Source of the DNA: CAYUQT01 sp964596165
GTDB taxonomy: Bacteria; Planctomycetota; Phycisphaerae; UBA1845; JAFGLZ01
Direction of reading: 5' to 3'
Length of the DNA stretch: 64,000 bases
Assembly (NCBI GenBank): GCA_964596165.1
Contig: CAZQTW010000006.1
Span: forward strand, 62,001-126,000
The position numbers and the translations under genes were made by a program. Of the stretch, positions 26,098 to 35,028 are shown piece by piece. The first letter of the stretch is position 1; every line of letters begins with the position of its first letter. Under the pieces are notes generated by a model, which worked only from the letters and a program-made list of their open reading frames with translations, did not search any database and was not told the origin of the DNA.

Positions 26098-27204
26098 TTA
26101 CGTCGTCTGACTGGCCGACACACCACCCAGTTTTGGTCGACCCCTGCAGTGACGTCCGCGTGCTCGTCGTCGGCGAGACAGAGCGGTCCCGCCCATGACT
26201 AGAATGGCCATGCTGGTTGGCTCGGGAATGTGGGCGATCCAGGCCTCGGAGCCTCCGGTGGGACCAACCCCGTATCCGCAGATCGTCCGGCCATCATCCG
26301 ACACGCCGGTGGCCTCATAGAGCGTCCAGCCCGACAGGTCGAGTCCGCAGTCAGTGGTCAGGAAATCGAGCAAGTCGCGTCTTCCGAGTTCCGGCGTCCA
26401 AATGAAGGCGGAGCCCCCCCAGCGCAGGTCAGCTATCGTCAGGCTGGTTCCGACGACCACGCTACCGTCTCCGGAGCAATCTATAGCCATGCCCTGGCCC
26501 AGACTCGTTGCTACTCCATTCTCCCATCGTAAGGCGTCATTCTCTCCTGCGCCGACCACCACCGAACCATCGCGGTCCAGCCCGAAAGCTGCCACGATGC
26601 CCAAGTCGGTCACTATCCCGTTCTGCCAGCGGAACGACGTCGGCAGAAATGAACCGGTTCTCCAGCCAACCAACGTTGAGCCGTCCCCTGAGACCGCCTG
26701 CGCACGAAACGATGACTGAACATCCAGCATGGTCATCACGCCGTTGTCCCAGCGAAACGCATAATTCCCAGAGGAGTTGAGCCAGAGATCGGTGTCCGAA
26801 ACATGTCCTACAACCACCAGCCCATCATCCGAAACACCGTTGGCAGCGGAGGAGTGCTTCCATGCGCCGGATTCTGTCAGGTTTGACATCACGCCGTTGA
26901 CCCATCTGAAACCTGACTCCCCGTTGGTATCATGTCCGTACCCTACGACCACCGAGCCATCCGCGGAGACGCCGTATGCCCCGCTATCCGTGTCCCCACC
27001 CGGCAGGTCTCCCAAGCCCGTCATGATGCCGTTCTGCCAGCGGAATGCCTCATAGCTGGGAACCGAGAGACCATTCGCATCGTGCCAATATATCAACTGT
27101 CCGACCACCGTCGATCCGTCCGCGGAAATACCCCATGCCCTGCTTTGGGCGCCCAGGCCCTGAAAGCTGGGCTGTGTCGCAACGGCATGGGAGGACACAA
27201 ACAT
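26098..27204 (-). CDS. HAF-repeat PEP-CTERM protein, signal peptide frameshifted
   Basis: The 368-residue frame holds about seven copies of the HAF-type extracellular repeat (AFRWQNGIMTGLGDLPGG, GVSADGSVVVGY). It ends with a PEP-CTERM sorting signal: IPEPTSMAILVMGGTALSRRRR. PEP-CTERM proteins are exported and processed by an exosortase, which is not encoded here. No signal peptide precedes MFVSSHAVA in this frame. An ATG at 27236 in another frame, with AGGAG seven bases upstream, encodes MKKVLSILYVTCL, a proper signal start, so a frameshift near 27205 has probably separated them. About 20 residues also follow the Arg cluster, more than usual. The gene is likely decaying, or the read contains an indel. 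Confidence 0.7.
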   Translation of the reverse strand: MFVSSHAVATQPSFQGLGAQSRAWGISADGSTVVGQLIYWHDANGLSVPSYEAFRWQNGIMTGLGDLPGGDTDSGAYGVSADGSVVVGYGHDTNGESGFRWVNGVMSNLTESGAWKHSSAANGVSDDGLVVVGHVSDTDLWLNSSGNYAFRWDNGVMTMLDVQSSFRAQAVSGDGSTLVGWRTGSFLPTSFRWQNGIVTDLGIVAAFGLDRDGSVVVGAGENDALRWENGVATSLGQGMAIDCSGDGSVVVGTSLTIADLRWGGSAFIWTPELGRRDLLDFLTTDCGLDLSGWTLYEATGVSDDGRTICGYGVGPTGGSEAWIAHIPEPTSMAILVMGGTALSRRRRARGRHCRGRPKLGGVSASQTT

Positions 27205-27455
27205 GTCACATAAAGGATACTTAGCACCTTCTTCATCAGGTTTCTCCTACGCTTGCCGTATCAGGGCGTTGATTTGATTGCCCAGTTGCAAATTGTCAAT
27301 CCTGCCAATTTATAGGCTGTTAACACCATCAAAATCAAGCAAGAATTGATGTGCAAACAGGAAGAACCCTCAAATCATAAGTAATGCAAACCGATGGCTT
27401 TGTGAAATGGGTGCTATTCAACGACGGAGACCGCGGCGAGGTGCATCTTTGAGCG

Positions 27456-28904
27456 TCACATCGCCCGACGTCTAAGCATCTGGATCAGTAATCCGATCAC
27501 CACCGTCGAGAGGGATCCGACCACCGCGTACCAGGGCCACGCCAGGGGTGTGCGGAGCCACACGGCCGTCAGCAGGGCGGCACCGCCCACCAATCCTCCC
27601 AGCGCGGCACCTTGCGACACCCGGCGCGTGAACACGCCGAGGAAGAACAGGCCCAGCGTCAGGCCGGTTGTGAAGCTCGCGATGGCCAACACGTTGTTGA
27701 TTACGCTCTCCTGGACGTGTTGACCGGCGAGTCCCACGCCGACCTGGACCAGGCCGAACACGACTGTCAGGCTGCGGCTGACCCCCAACTGATGACGCTG
27801 AGACGGAGGTTCCTTGAAGAGCGGCAAGTAGAAGTCGTTGACCAGCACCGTGGCCGAGGAGTTGAGCGAGCCTGACAACGTCGACATCGCCGCTGCGAAC
27901 ACGGCTGCTAGCGTCAAACCCACCATTCCCACGGGCAGTTTGTCGACGATGAACCGGGCGAAGACCTCGTCATTCTTCGCGAACGTCCTTCCGGTTCCGT
28001 CGTAGTAGCACGCCAATCCGACGCCGATGAACAGGAAGAGAGCGAACTGAGCGAGCACGACCACACCGCTGAGTCCCAGCGCCCGACCGGCTTCTTTCTG
28101 ATCGCGAGCGGCCAGGTATCGCTGCACCATCAACTGGTCGGTCCCATGGGTGGCGAGGGTGAGAAACATTCCGCCGACAAGGCCCGACCATAAGGTGTAC
28201 TTGTCCGTGAGACTGAACGAAAGGTCGAGCAGGCGAAACTTCTGATTCGCCGCCGCGTACTCCGTGAGCTGCGACCATCCACCCGGCAGTTCGTGAAGGA
28301 CGACACCTGCCGCCAGAACCGCACCAAGGATGTAGACGCCGAACTGAATGCAGTCGGTCCAGACCACGGTCCTCATCCCGCCGGCAAACGTGTAGAGAAT
28401 CGTCGTGATCCCCATCACGAGGATGCATAGCGACAGATCCAGCCCGCTGACGTGCTTCAGAACGAGCGCCGCCAAGTAAAGCCGAAGCCCGTCGGCCAGG
28501 TTCCGCGTGATGAGAAACATGAGCGAGGCGGTTTGCTTGGTTGCTCCGCCGAACCGCTGATGAAGCACCTGATAGGCGGTGAACAACTCTCCGCGAAAAT
28601 AGTGGGGAAGAAAGACAAGGACCACAACCACCCGCCCGACGACATACCCCACCGCCAGTTGCAGGAATACCAAGCTTCCGCCATGGGGATCGTAGGCCAT
28701 GCCGGGCACGCTCAGGAACGTGACCGTGCTGGTTTCGGTGGCCACGATCGACAGCAAAACACCCCCCCAAGGGATGCTGCGTCCGCCCAACAAGTACTCG
28801 GAGACACTCCGCTGGTTCCGGCCGAGCCAGACGCCGAACAGCAAGACGCCCACCAGGTAGCCCAGAAGAATCGCGGTATCAATAGCGCCGATTGCCGGGT
28901 GCAT
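27456..28904 (-). CDS. Sodium:solute symporter (SSS family)
   Basis: The 482-residue protein has about 13 membrane helices and the SSS fold: the first helix with YLVGVLLFGVWLG, then SVSEYLLGGRSIPW, ATETSTVTFLSVPGMAY, FAGGMRTVVWTD and AAMSTLSGSLNSSATVLVND, which contains the Na2-site Ser/Thr residues of this family. It should import a sugar, sialic acid or similar solute with sodium. The ATG at 28904 aligns with the family's usual beginning; an upstream ATG at 28946 would add a non-conserved leader. No Shine-Dalgarno sequence is seen, but TATACT lies 12 bases before the ATG, so the transcript may be nearly leaderless. The substrate cannot be read from the sequence. Confidence 0.88.
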   Translation of the reverse strand: MHPAIGAIDTAILLGYLVGVLLFGVWLGRNQRSVSEYLLGGRSIPWGGVLLSIVATETSTVTFLSVPGMAYDPHGGSLVFLQLAVGYVVGRVVVVLVFLPHYFRGELFTAYQVLHQRFGGATKQTASLMFLITRNLADGLRLYLAALVLKHVSGLDLSLCILVMGITTILYTFAGGMRTVVWTDCIQFGVYILGAVLAAGVVLHELPGGWSQLTEYAAANQKFRLLDLSFSLTDKYTLWSGLVGGMFLTLATHGTDQLMVQRYLAARDQKEAGRALGLSGVVVLAQFALFLFIGVGLACYYDGTGRTFAKNDEVFARFIVDKLPVGMVGLTLAAVFAAAMSTLSGSLNSSATVLVNDFYLPLFKEPPSQRHQLGVSRSLTVVFGLVQVGVGLAGQHVQESVINNVLAIASFTTGLTLGLFFLGVFTRRVSQGAALGGLVGGAALLTAVWLRTPLAWPWYAVVGSLSTVVIGLLIQMLRRRAM

Positions 28905-29109
28905 GAGAATGGCAGGAGTATAATGGCGGAGCGGGCACAAGCCCATAACGGATCGAACACGGTGACGAAGAACGGGTGCCTCCTCACGGATGAGAGTGCG
29001 GGTGCTTGGGGAGGGCGAGCGTGCCCATGAGCGGTTCGTCGCTTGCCGGCCGCTGTTTGTCGATGTTGTCTTATCCCGATGAACCCGCCGTCACACGCCC
29101 GACAAACCC

Positions 29110-30081
29110 CTACGGCAGGACGAGGTCGTTGCCCCGTCGCCACTCGGTGTAGAAACCGCTTTCGTCCGCCACGACGCTGCCCGACGGAAAGTAGAGTTCG
29201 GGCCGGTGAGATTCCTTCTTTGCCAGCGCCTCGACGTGACCGTCGAAGAACGCGGCGTTGATCGCATCCTTTCGCCCATGCCGGTAAGACAGTCCGGCGG
29301 CGTTCATCTCGCCGTATTCGCGCGATTCGATGTCGCAGGGCGGCTGTGCCGACTGGTTGCCCGCGAATGATTTCTGCCAAACGCAATAGTCCTTGGTTGA
29401 GGGTGGGTCGAAATAGCGAAATCCGTCGGCCAGCAAGACCTTCTGCGACGACCGGCCGACCCGCTCGAATCGCGGCGTATATCGGCCGGGCATTCTCACG
29501 GAAGAGTGGTTCGGCCAGGCAACCTTCCAGACTTCGTCCACAGCCAGGCCGGGCGGAGGATCCTTCCGGTAGCGATCGTAGGTATCGCCGCCCGCACGCA
29601 TGAACGTGTTCATCGTCAGGTAACTGACCGACCGGATGACCGGGTAATCTTCGCTCTGCGGATAGGGACCGTAGGTCTCCTGGTTGCCGGGACACTCGAA
29701 CACGTCACGCGTCAACCGCCCGATGAGTTCCGTGCGGTTCTTCGGAACGGCGCGGGTAAACAGGGGCAGGATCGCCCCGGCAAAGTCATACCAGTCGCAG
29801 ACGCTGTCGCCGGCCTTCCAGACCTCGTTGCCCGGCGTCTGCGTAAAGTGCATCCCGCTGGTCAGCGGGCTGCCCGGAATCGCGTCGCCATGCTCGAGCG
29901 AATAGGTGATCGCCGCCTGGGCCAGGCTGCGAAGCTGGCCGGAACACTTCACCGCCTTGGCGGACTGTCGCGCCGCCGAAAGCGACGGAACGAGCATGGA
30001 AGAGAGCAAGGCAAGGATCGCCACGACGATGAGGAGCTCCAGAAGGGTGAACGCCCGTCGAATTCGCCCGTCACTCGCCAC
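29110..30081 (-). CDS. Type II secretion/prepilin-like protein
   Basis: The 323-residue product begins with a prepilin peptidase site: RRAFTLLELLIVVAILALLS, the N-methylation motif of type IV pilin/pseudopilin precursors. The rest is a secreted globular domain ending with NAAFFDGHVEAL, a variant of the C-terminal H-x9-DG motif common in the expanded planctomycete pseudopilin families (DUF1559-like). A GTG start at 30081 is chosen: GGGAGG lies six bases upstream, and it overlaps the stop of the zinc-ribbon gene by eleven bases, indicating coupling. Such proteins occur in tens to hundreds of copies in Phycisphaerae; the specific role is unknown. Confidence 0.85.
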   Translation of the reverse strand: MASDGRIRRAFTLLELLIVVAILALLSSMLVPSLSAARQSAKAVKCSGQLRSLAQAAITYSLEHGDAIPGSPLTSGMHFTQTPGNEVWKAGDSVCDWYDFAGAILPLFTRAVPKNRTELIGRLTRDVFECPGNQETYGPYPQSEDYPVIRSVSYLTMNTFMRAGGDTYDRYRKDPPPGLAVDEVWKVAWPNHSSVRMPGRYTPRFERVGRSSQKVLLADGFRYFDPPSTKDYCVWQKSFAGNQSAQPPCDIESREYGEMNAAGLSYRHGRKDAINAAFFDGHVEALAKKESHRPELYFPSGSVVADESGFYTEWRRGNDLVLP

Positions 30082-30445
30082 GATTGACCTCCCGTCCGCA
30101 ACGCGGACAGTATGTCGGCAGATCAACCCCTCGCTGCCGGTTCAACACAACACCCGTGCCGCAATGGCGGCAGGTGTGAGTCCCATAGACGGACCGCCGT
30201 CCACATCGCGGACACGTCAACGGCGGCACGTCACCGATCGCCATCTTCCGCGACGATTGAAAGCCGCATGCTGGCGTCACGCACATCATTTCCGGCCGAT
30301 CGGCACCCCGGCGAGCAAGCATCGAGTACAAGAGAATCCCGGCCAGCGGCAAGACCAGCACCAGACCCGACACGACGACAAGCCGCAGCGGCAATCGACC
30401 GCCTCGATTCGACGCACGATCCGCCTGTGAACGATGTTTTCGCAT
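30071..30445 (-). CDS. Membrane-anchored zinc-ribbon protein
   Basis: The 124-residue product has a basic start, one membrane helix (LRLVVVSGLVLVLPLAGILL) and a Cys-rich C-terminal region. Cysteine pairs are MCVTPAC, CPRC, CRHC and CPRC, which would make two zinc-ribbon-type sites. The start ATG at 30445 lies about 40 bases downstream of a -10/-35 pair; a longer frame to 30622 has no support. The stop overlaps the downstream prepilin-like gene. It may help assemble or regulate that secreted protein, but this is context only. Confidence 0.65.
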   Translation of the reverse strand: MRKHRSQADRASNRGGRLPLRLVVVSGLVLVLPLAGILLYSMLARRGADRPEMMCVTPACGFQSSRKMAIGDVPPLTCPRCGRRSVYGTHTCRHCGTGVVLNRQRGVDLPTYCPRCGREVNRGE

Positions 30446-30491
30446 TGCTGGGACCTGATTCCGAGACTGGGGAGTAGTATCAACCGGCCAG

Positions 30492-30520
30492 AGTCTATAC
30501 ATATCTACGATACGGGTCAA
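30492..30520 (-). promoter_or_regulatory. Promoter for zinc-ribbon/prepilin operon
   Basis: TTGACC (30515-30520) and TAGACT (30492-30497), read on the minus strand, are separated by exactly 17 bases. Transcription would begin about 40 bases before the ATG at 30445. The flanking DNA is markedly AT-rich compared with the genes. Confidence 0.5.
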
Positions 30521-31056
30521 TACTAATAGCAAGTCACAAAAGCAATCCATATGAACAGCAATCAAGTATATACACCATTCATGGCATAATAATGACAACA
30601 TATATTGGTCATACTGCCACATTCATGTAAATAAGATACTAACATTCAGGGTGCTAACATCCATTTGTACAGACGAACCAGCGATGAATTCGACTGGCTC
30701 AGTCCGGGTTGTGCCCACCCTGCTAATCACGTCCGCAACACGACGTTTGACATAAAACCATTTATTGACAACACTTATTCTCGTGTGGCTCTTGGGGGTG
30801 TCAGTACATCCAAGTCGGTCTGCGTCTGGTCATCCGCTTTCGGGTCAGACTTCGGCCACCATCTTCGGGCCTGCACTCGATGGACTCTGGCCCCGTACTT
30901 GACGGGAACCTCACTGGCCCGGATACACCCCTGGGCGAGGCGCCCCGGCTCGGAACATGGAGGCGAATCACCGGCGAGTGTGAGTCCTCGACGCAGTGCC
31001 CGCAGCTTGCGGATATGCTCGCCCAAAACAAAATCAGTCGTCATAGACCATAAGGT
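30521..31056. other. Intergenic, AT-rich stretch without a convincing gene
   Basis: This region of over 500 bases separates the zinc-ribbon operon from oppF. Bases 30521-30780 are far richer in A and T than the surroundings and contain two TTGACA hexamers (30747-30752 and 30765-30770), but neither has a good -10 partner or an obvious downstream gene. A minus-strand frame of 89 codons (30775-31044) directly after oppF has no ribosome site and no recognisable motif. The region may be a regulatory or acquired remnant. Confidence 0.5.
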
Positions 31057-32067
31057 TCATTCGTGCGGGATGCCGGCAAGCGAAAGCTCCTCAGCCCGCA
31101 GGCAGGCGCTGGTGTGGCCAACGCATAGAGCCCGAAGCGACGGAACCTCCTGGCGGCAGCGATCTTGTGCGTAGCGACAGCGCGGGTGAAATGCACAGCC
31201 AGGCGGCAGGTTCGACGGGTCGGCCACCTCGCCCGGCAGGATGATCCGCTCACCTTTGAGCGCCGGGTCCGGCTTGGGCAACGCGCTCATCAGGGCCTCG
31301 GTATACGGATGGCGGGGATGGTGAAACAATTCGCTCGTCGTCGCCATCTCGACAATCCGGCCCGCGTACATGACGGCCACGCGGGCGCTGATGTTCTCGA
31401 CCACCGAGAGGTCGTGCGCGATGAACAGGTAGGTCAGGCCCAGCTTCTCCTGAAGGTCTTTCAGCAGGTTGACGATCTGGGCCTGAACCGAGACGTCGAG
31501 CGCCGAGACGGGTTCGTCACAGATCACCAGTTTCGGATTGAGGGCCAGTGCCCGAGCGATGCCGATCCGCTGGCGCTCGCCGCCGCTGAAGGCATGTGGG
31601 TATCGGCGGAGGAACTCGACCTTCAGGCCGACGGCATCGACGACTTCCTTGACGCGGTCCTCGATGTCCTTGCGCGTTCCGAATTCATGTGCCCGCAGCG
31701 GTTCGGCTATCAGTTCGAGCACGGTCATCCTGGGATTGAGTGAGCTAAACGGGTCTTGGAAGATCAACTGCATGTGCCGGCGAAACCGGCGGAGTTCATC
31801 GCCCTCGAGCGCGCCCAAGTCGATCGTTTGACCGTCCAGGTGAAACGTCATCCGACCGGCGGTGCGTTCAAGCACGCGGAGGATCAGCCGGCCGGTGGTC
31901 GTCTTGCCGCTACCGCTCTCGCCGACGAGGCCCAGCGTCTCGCCCTCGGCGATGGCGAAGCTGACATTGTCCACAGCCTTGATCTGGCCTACCGTCCGCT
32001 TGAGAAAACCCGCGACGATCGGGAAGAACTTGGTGAGGCCAGTAACTTCGAGAACAGGAGTCTGCAT
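31057..32067 (-). CDS. oppF: Oligopeptide ABC transporter ATPase, OppF type
   Basis: The 336-residue ATPase has Walker A GLVGESGSGKTTTG, signature SGGERQRIGIARALAL, Walker B LVICDEPVSALD and the H-loop FIAHDLSVV. At the C-terminus it carries the oligopeptide/dipeptide family motif LPPGCAFHPRC followed by a further Cys, typical of the Fe-S or zinc region of OppD/F. FFPIVAGFLKR near the N-terminus is the OppF/DppF-type start. With OppD it should power peptide uptake through OppBC. It is separated from oppD by a glycosyltransferase gene on the other strand, and no promoter of its own is obvious. The ATG at 32067 is preferred over one further upstream because it aligns with the family. Confidence 0.88.
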   Translation of the reverse strand: MQTPVLEVTGLTKFFPIVAGFLKRTVGQIKAVDNVSFAIAEGETLGLVGESGSGKTTTGRLILRVLERTAGRMTFHLDGQTIDLGALEGDELRRFRRHMQLIFQDPFSSLNPRMTVLELIAEPLRAHEFGTRKDIEDRVKEVVDAVGLKVEFLRRYPHAFSGGERQRIGIARALALNPKLVICDEPVSALDVSVQAQIVNLLKDLQEKLGLTYLFIAHDLSVVENISARVAVMYAGRIVEMATTSELFHHPRHPYTEALMSALPKPDPALKGERIILPGEVADPSNLPPGCAFHPRCRYAQDRCRQEVPSLRALCVGHTSACLRAEELSLAGIPHE

Positions 32068-32303
32068 CGCAACCCCAAGGAGTTGGAATCTGAACATGAC
32101 GCTTCGAAGTCCGGGTTCAGTATATCGCACTGCATCCCGACCTTGCACAAGCCTTCTGGGCCTGTCAAGCGATCAGTCCGAACCTCGAGCCGGATGCCCC
32201 ACGTCCCTTTCGTTCGTGGGATCGTGCATGATGCCCACAAAAGGGGAGGAAAGACGCGAGATGCGGGCATTCTTGTCGTCCGCCTGAAGTCTGCTTAGTA
32301 TGC

Positions 32304-34046
32304 GTGACCAAACTGTACGCAGTCCCAGGCGGAGGCTCGGCCATCAAAGCAATACTCCCCATCACACTTGGCGCCCTTGGCCTGGCCTACCTGTCGGTCG
32401 GATTCAACGAGGATCTGAGCATCTATGACGAAGGCATTGTTGTATACGGTGCCGCAAGAGTTCTGAACGGGGAGGTCCCCTATCGGGATTTCTGGACATT
32501 CTATTCCCCAGGGCAGTTCTACACGCTGGCCGGTCTGTTTGCGGTCTTCGGCGTCAACCTCATGGTTGCCCGGGTGTTCTCCGTCGTCATGAGCGCGGGG
32601 CTCTCGCTGGCTGTCTATCTCGTGGCAAGAAGGCTGCTGACCCCACGCTACGCCCTGTTTGCATGGGTGGCCGCGTCGGTTTGGATCGGATCCTACCGCC
32701 TTCTCACCAGCCCCCTGGTCCCGGCGATGTGCTTCGCGTTTGCAGGCATCCTCTGTCTCCTGAGGTCTCTGCCCACCGCGCGCACATCTTGGTTGGTGTT
32801 GAGCGGCCTCTGGTGCGGAGTGTCCGTCTGCTTCAGGCATGACACGGGACTCTATGCTGTTTTGTCGGTAGGCGCCGTACTGGTGCCGATCGCGCTCAGA
32901 CGCGAACAACCATCTCGCAAGAATCTGGAGACACGATGGCGGGCGATGGGGGGTGTAGTTCTGCCTTATGTCCTGGGGTTGCTCGTCGTCGTCGTGCCGG
33001 TAATGGCCTACTTTCTTTGTGTCGTGCCCCTCGATGAACTCGTCTACGACATTGTGACCTTTCCTCTCACCGTGTATCCAAAGGTGCGAGGTCTTCCCTA
33101 CCCGACTCCCCTGCCCGACCCTCGCGGCCTGCTTAAGGGAACCCCATTCAATATTGACTACATCAGGACCGCTGCCTACGGATTTACCTTCGTGTTCCCA
33201 TTGTTGGTGTACGGGGCCTCAATAGTGAGGTTGGTTGTGGTGTGGCGAACATCCGAAGAGCAGCGGAAGGTCGAACAGTCGATGGGCGTAGCGCTACTGA
33301 CTCTGTTCGGTCTGCTGCTTCTGACCTACACGAAGGTCAGACCTGACTTTGCACACCTCATGCCGACGGCGACTGTAGCGTCGATAGTCCTGGCCGTCCT
33401 GATCACCGAAATGCGACAGCTCAAACGACATGGTCTGGCGAGTCTGTGCATAACCCTGATCCTCGCATCCCCCAGTCTCTGCATCCCCCTCCTCAAAAGG
33501 GGACGGCAGATAGAGCAGAGCATGCGGTCACCCGCGTCCGTGCCAATCGATCTCGATCGTGCCAGAGGCATCTTCGTGCGCGCCCCTGCATCACGTTATC
33601 TTGAACTTGTTCAGTTTATCCGGCATCACGTGCCCGAAGGGGAGGTCATCTTCGTGGGAAGCACCAGGCACGATCATATCCACATCAACGACATGCTCCT
33701 GTATTTCTTGTCCGGACGCCACAGTGCAACGAAGTATCACGAACTGCACCCCGGTATCGCGACGAGCTTGTCAATTCAGGAACGGATCTTACGGGAAATT
33801 CAGTCGAAGAACGTGAAACTTCTTGTCTTGCGCACCGAAAGTCCCGCGGACCTTGGCGGCCGCCCCCAAGCCTCAGGCGCCACCCGACTCGACGATTTCA
33901 TCCGAACCACATTCCGACCTGACAAGACGTTCGGAGACTACACCGTGTGGAAAAGGAAACCCACGGATTTGAATCACTCCCCCGGCTTCCCACTGTCTCC
34001 CGCATACAGCCGGCAGGCTACGCTATGCCTCGGACTCACCTCCTGA
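32304..34046 (+). CDS. Polytopic GT39/PMT-like membrane glycosyltransferase
   Basis: The 580-residue protein has about nine to ten membrane helices up to residue 400, then a soluble domain. The first outer loop has the acidic motif DLSIYDEGIVVYGA, followed by GEVPYRDFWTFYSPGQFY, the pattern of ArnT/PMT-like GT-C enzymes that use a lipid-phosphate sugar. It starts with GTG at 32304; a TAGTAT box ends two bases before it, so initiation may be leaderless or start farther in. It runs against the opp operon, between oppD and oppF. Its last 24 codons are read from the complement of the oppD 3' end (73-base overlap), so its native C-terminus was probably near residue 553. The acceptor is unknown. 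Confidence 0.75.
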   Translation: MTKLYAVPGGGSAIKAILPITLGALGLAYLSVGFNEDLSIYDEGIVVYGAARVLNGEVPYRDFWTFYSPGQFYTLAGLFAVFGVNLMVARVFSVVMSAGLSLAVYLVARRLLTPRYALFAWVAASVWIGSYRLLTSPLVPAMCFAFAGILCLLRSLPTARTSWLVLSGLWCGVSVCFRHDTGLYAVLSVGAVLVPIALRREQPSRKNLETRWRAMGGVVLPYVLGLLVVVVPVMAYFLCVVPLDELVYDIVTFPLTVYPKVRGLPYPTPLPDPRGLLKGTPFNIDYIRTAAYGFTFVFPLLVYGASIVRLVVVWRTSEEQRKVEQSMGVALLTLFGLLLLTYTKVRPDFAHLMPTATVASIVLAVLITEMRQLKRHGLASLCITLILASPSLCIPLLKRGRQIEQSMRSPASVPIDLDRARGIFVRAPASRYLELVQFIRHHVPEGEVIFVGSTRHDHIHINDMLLYFLSGRHSATKYHELHPGIATSLSIQERILREIQSKNVKLLVLRTESPADLGGRPQASGATRLDDFIRTTFRPDKTFGDYTVWKRKPTDLNHSPGFPLSPAYSRQATLCLGLTS

Positions 34047-35017
34047 AGCTTCGGTCCCTCGCCGACCTGGCAGGTCCCTTTGATGCACTGTTTGCACCGC
34101 GGATGAAAGGGGCACCCCTGCGGCAGCGTGAACGGATCGGGCACCGAGCCGGGAATCGGGGTCAGGCGGGCGACATGCCCCTTGCCGATCCGCGGAATGG
34201 ACTGGAGCAGCCCCTGAGTGTAAGGGTGCCTGGCATCGTGGAAGATCGCGTCGGTAGGGCCCTGCTCGACGATCCGACCCAGGTACATGACGGCCACCTC
34301 GTCGGCCGTCTCGGCAATCACGCCGAGGTCGTGCGTGATCATCATCACCGACATGCCCAGTTCATCCTGAAGCCGCTCGATCAGACTGAGGATCTGGCTC
34401 TGGATCGTCACGTCGAGGGCCGTCGTCGGCTCGTCGGCGATCAGCAGGCGTGGCCGGCACGCCAGCGCCATGGCAATCATGCACCGCTGCCGAAGACCAC
34501 CCGACAGTTCGTGCGGATAAGCATCGACACGGCGCTCCGGCATCGGCACGCCCACCAATCGCAGCGCCTCGACGGCCCGATTTCGCGCCTCCCGCTTGTC
34601 GGTCTGCTGGTGCAGCCGGATGACCTCGCCGATCTGATTCCCGATTGTGTGCACCGGCGACAGCGCCGTCATCGGCTCTTGAAAGATCATCGAGATATCA
34701 TGCCCACGGATCGCGCGGATCTGTCTGCCGTTGGGATCGAGTTGGGTCAGATCGATCGGTCCCTTCGTTCGCCGGCCATTGCGCGGCGTCAGCAGGATCC
34801 GTCCGGAGGTGATCCTTCCGCGAGGCGGCAGGATCCTCAGGATGGCCCGTGCGGTGATGCTTTTGCCGCAGCCGCTCTCGCCGACGATACCCAGCGTTCG
34901 GTTGACCGGGATGTCGAAGTCAACGCCGTTGACGGCGCGGACGGTCCCTTCCTTGAGGAAGAACCTCACTTCCAGGTTTCGAATGCACAAGATCGCGTCC
35001 ACGCTCCACTCCGTCAT
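33974..35017 (-). CDS. oppD: Oligopeptide ABC transporter ATPase, OppD type
   Basis: The 347-residue ATPase shows Walker A GIVGESGCGKSITA, MIFQEPMTALSP, signature ELSGGLRQRCMIAMALA, Walker B LLIADEPTTALD and H-loop MITHDLGVIAE. The C-terminal oligopeptide motif LPQGCPFHPRC with following cysteines is present. It forms the second half of the ATPase pair with OppF for peptide import. The ATG at 35017 lies eleven bases past the oppC stop, consistent with an operon. A longer upstream frame overlaps oppC and is rejected. Its 3' end overlaps the convergent glycosyltransferase gene. Confidence 0.9.
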   Translation of the reverse strand: MTEWSVDAILCIRNLEVRFFLKEGTVRAVNGVDFDIPVNRTLGIVGESGCGKSITARAILRILPPRGRITSGRILLTPRNGRRTKGPIDLTQLDPNGRQIRAIRGHDISMIFQEPMTALSPVHTIGNQIGEVIRLHQQTDKREARNRAVEALRLVGVPMPERRVDAYPHELSGGLRQRCMIAMALACRPRLLIADEPTTALDVTIQSQILSLIERLQDELGMSVMMITHDLGVIAETADEVAVMYLGRIVEQGPTDAIFHDARHPYTQGLLQSIPRIGKGHVARLTPIPGSVPDPFTLPQGCPFHPRCKQCIKGTCQVGEGPKLQEVSPRHSVACRLYAGDSGKPGE

Positions 35018-35028
35018 CGGCCAAGGAT

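Noticed and set aside
30665..31174. Plus-strand frame of 169 codons and minus-strand frame of 89 codons in the gap before oppF
   Set aside because: No ribosome site, no domain, and composition differs from the window's genes; left as a gap entry.
32205..32245. Imperfect hairpin near GTGGGATC...GATGCCCAC before the glycosyltransferase gene
   Set aside because: Bulged stem without a T-run or clear regulatory partner; too weak to list as a terminator.
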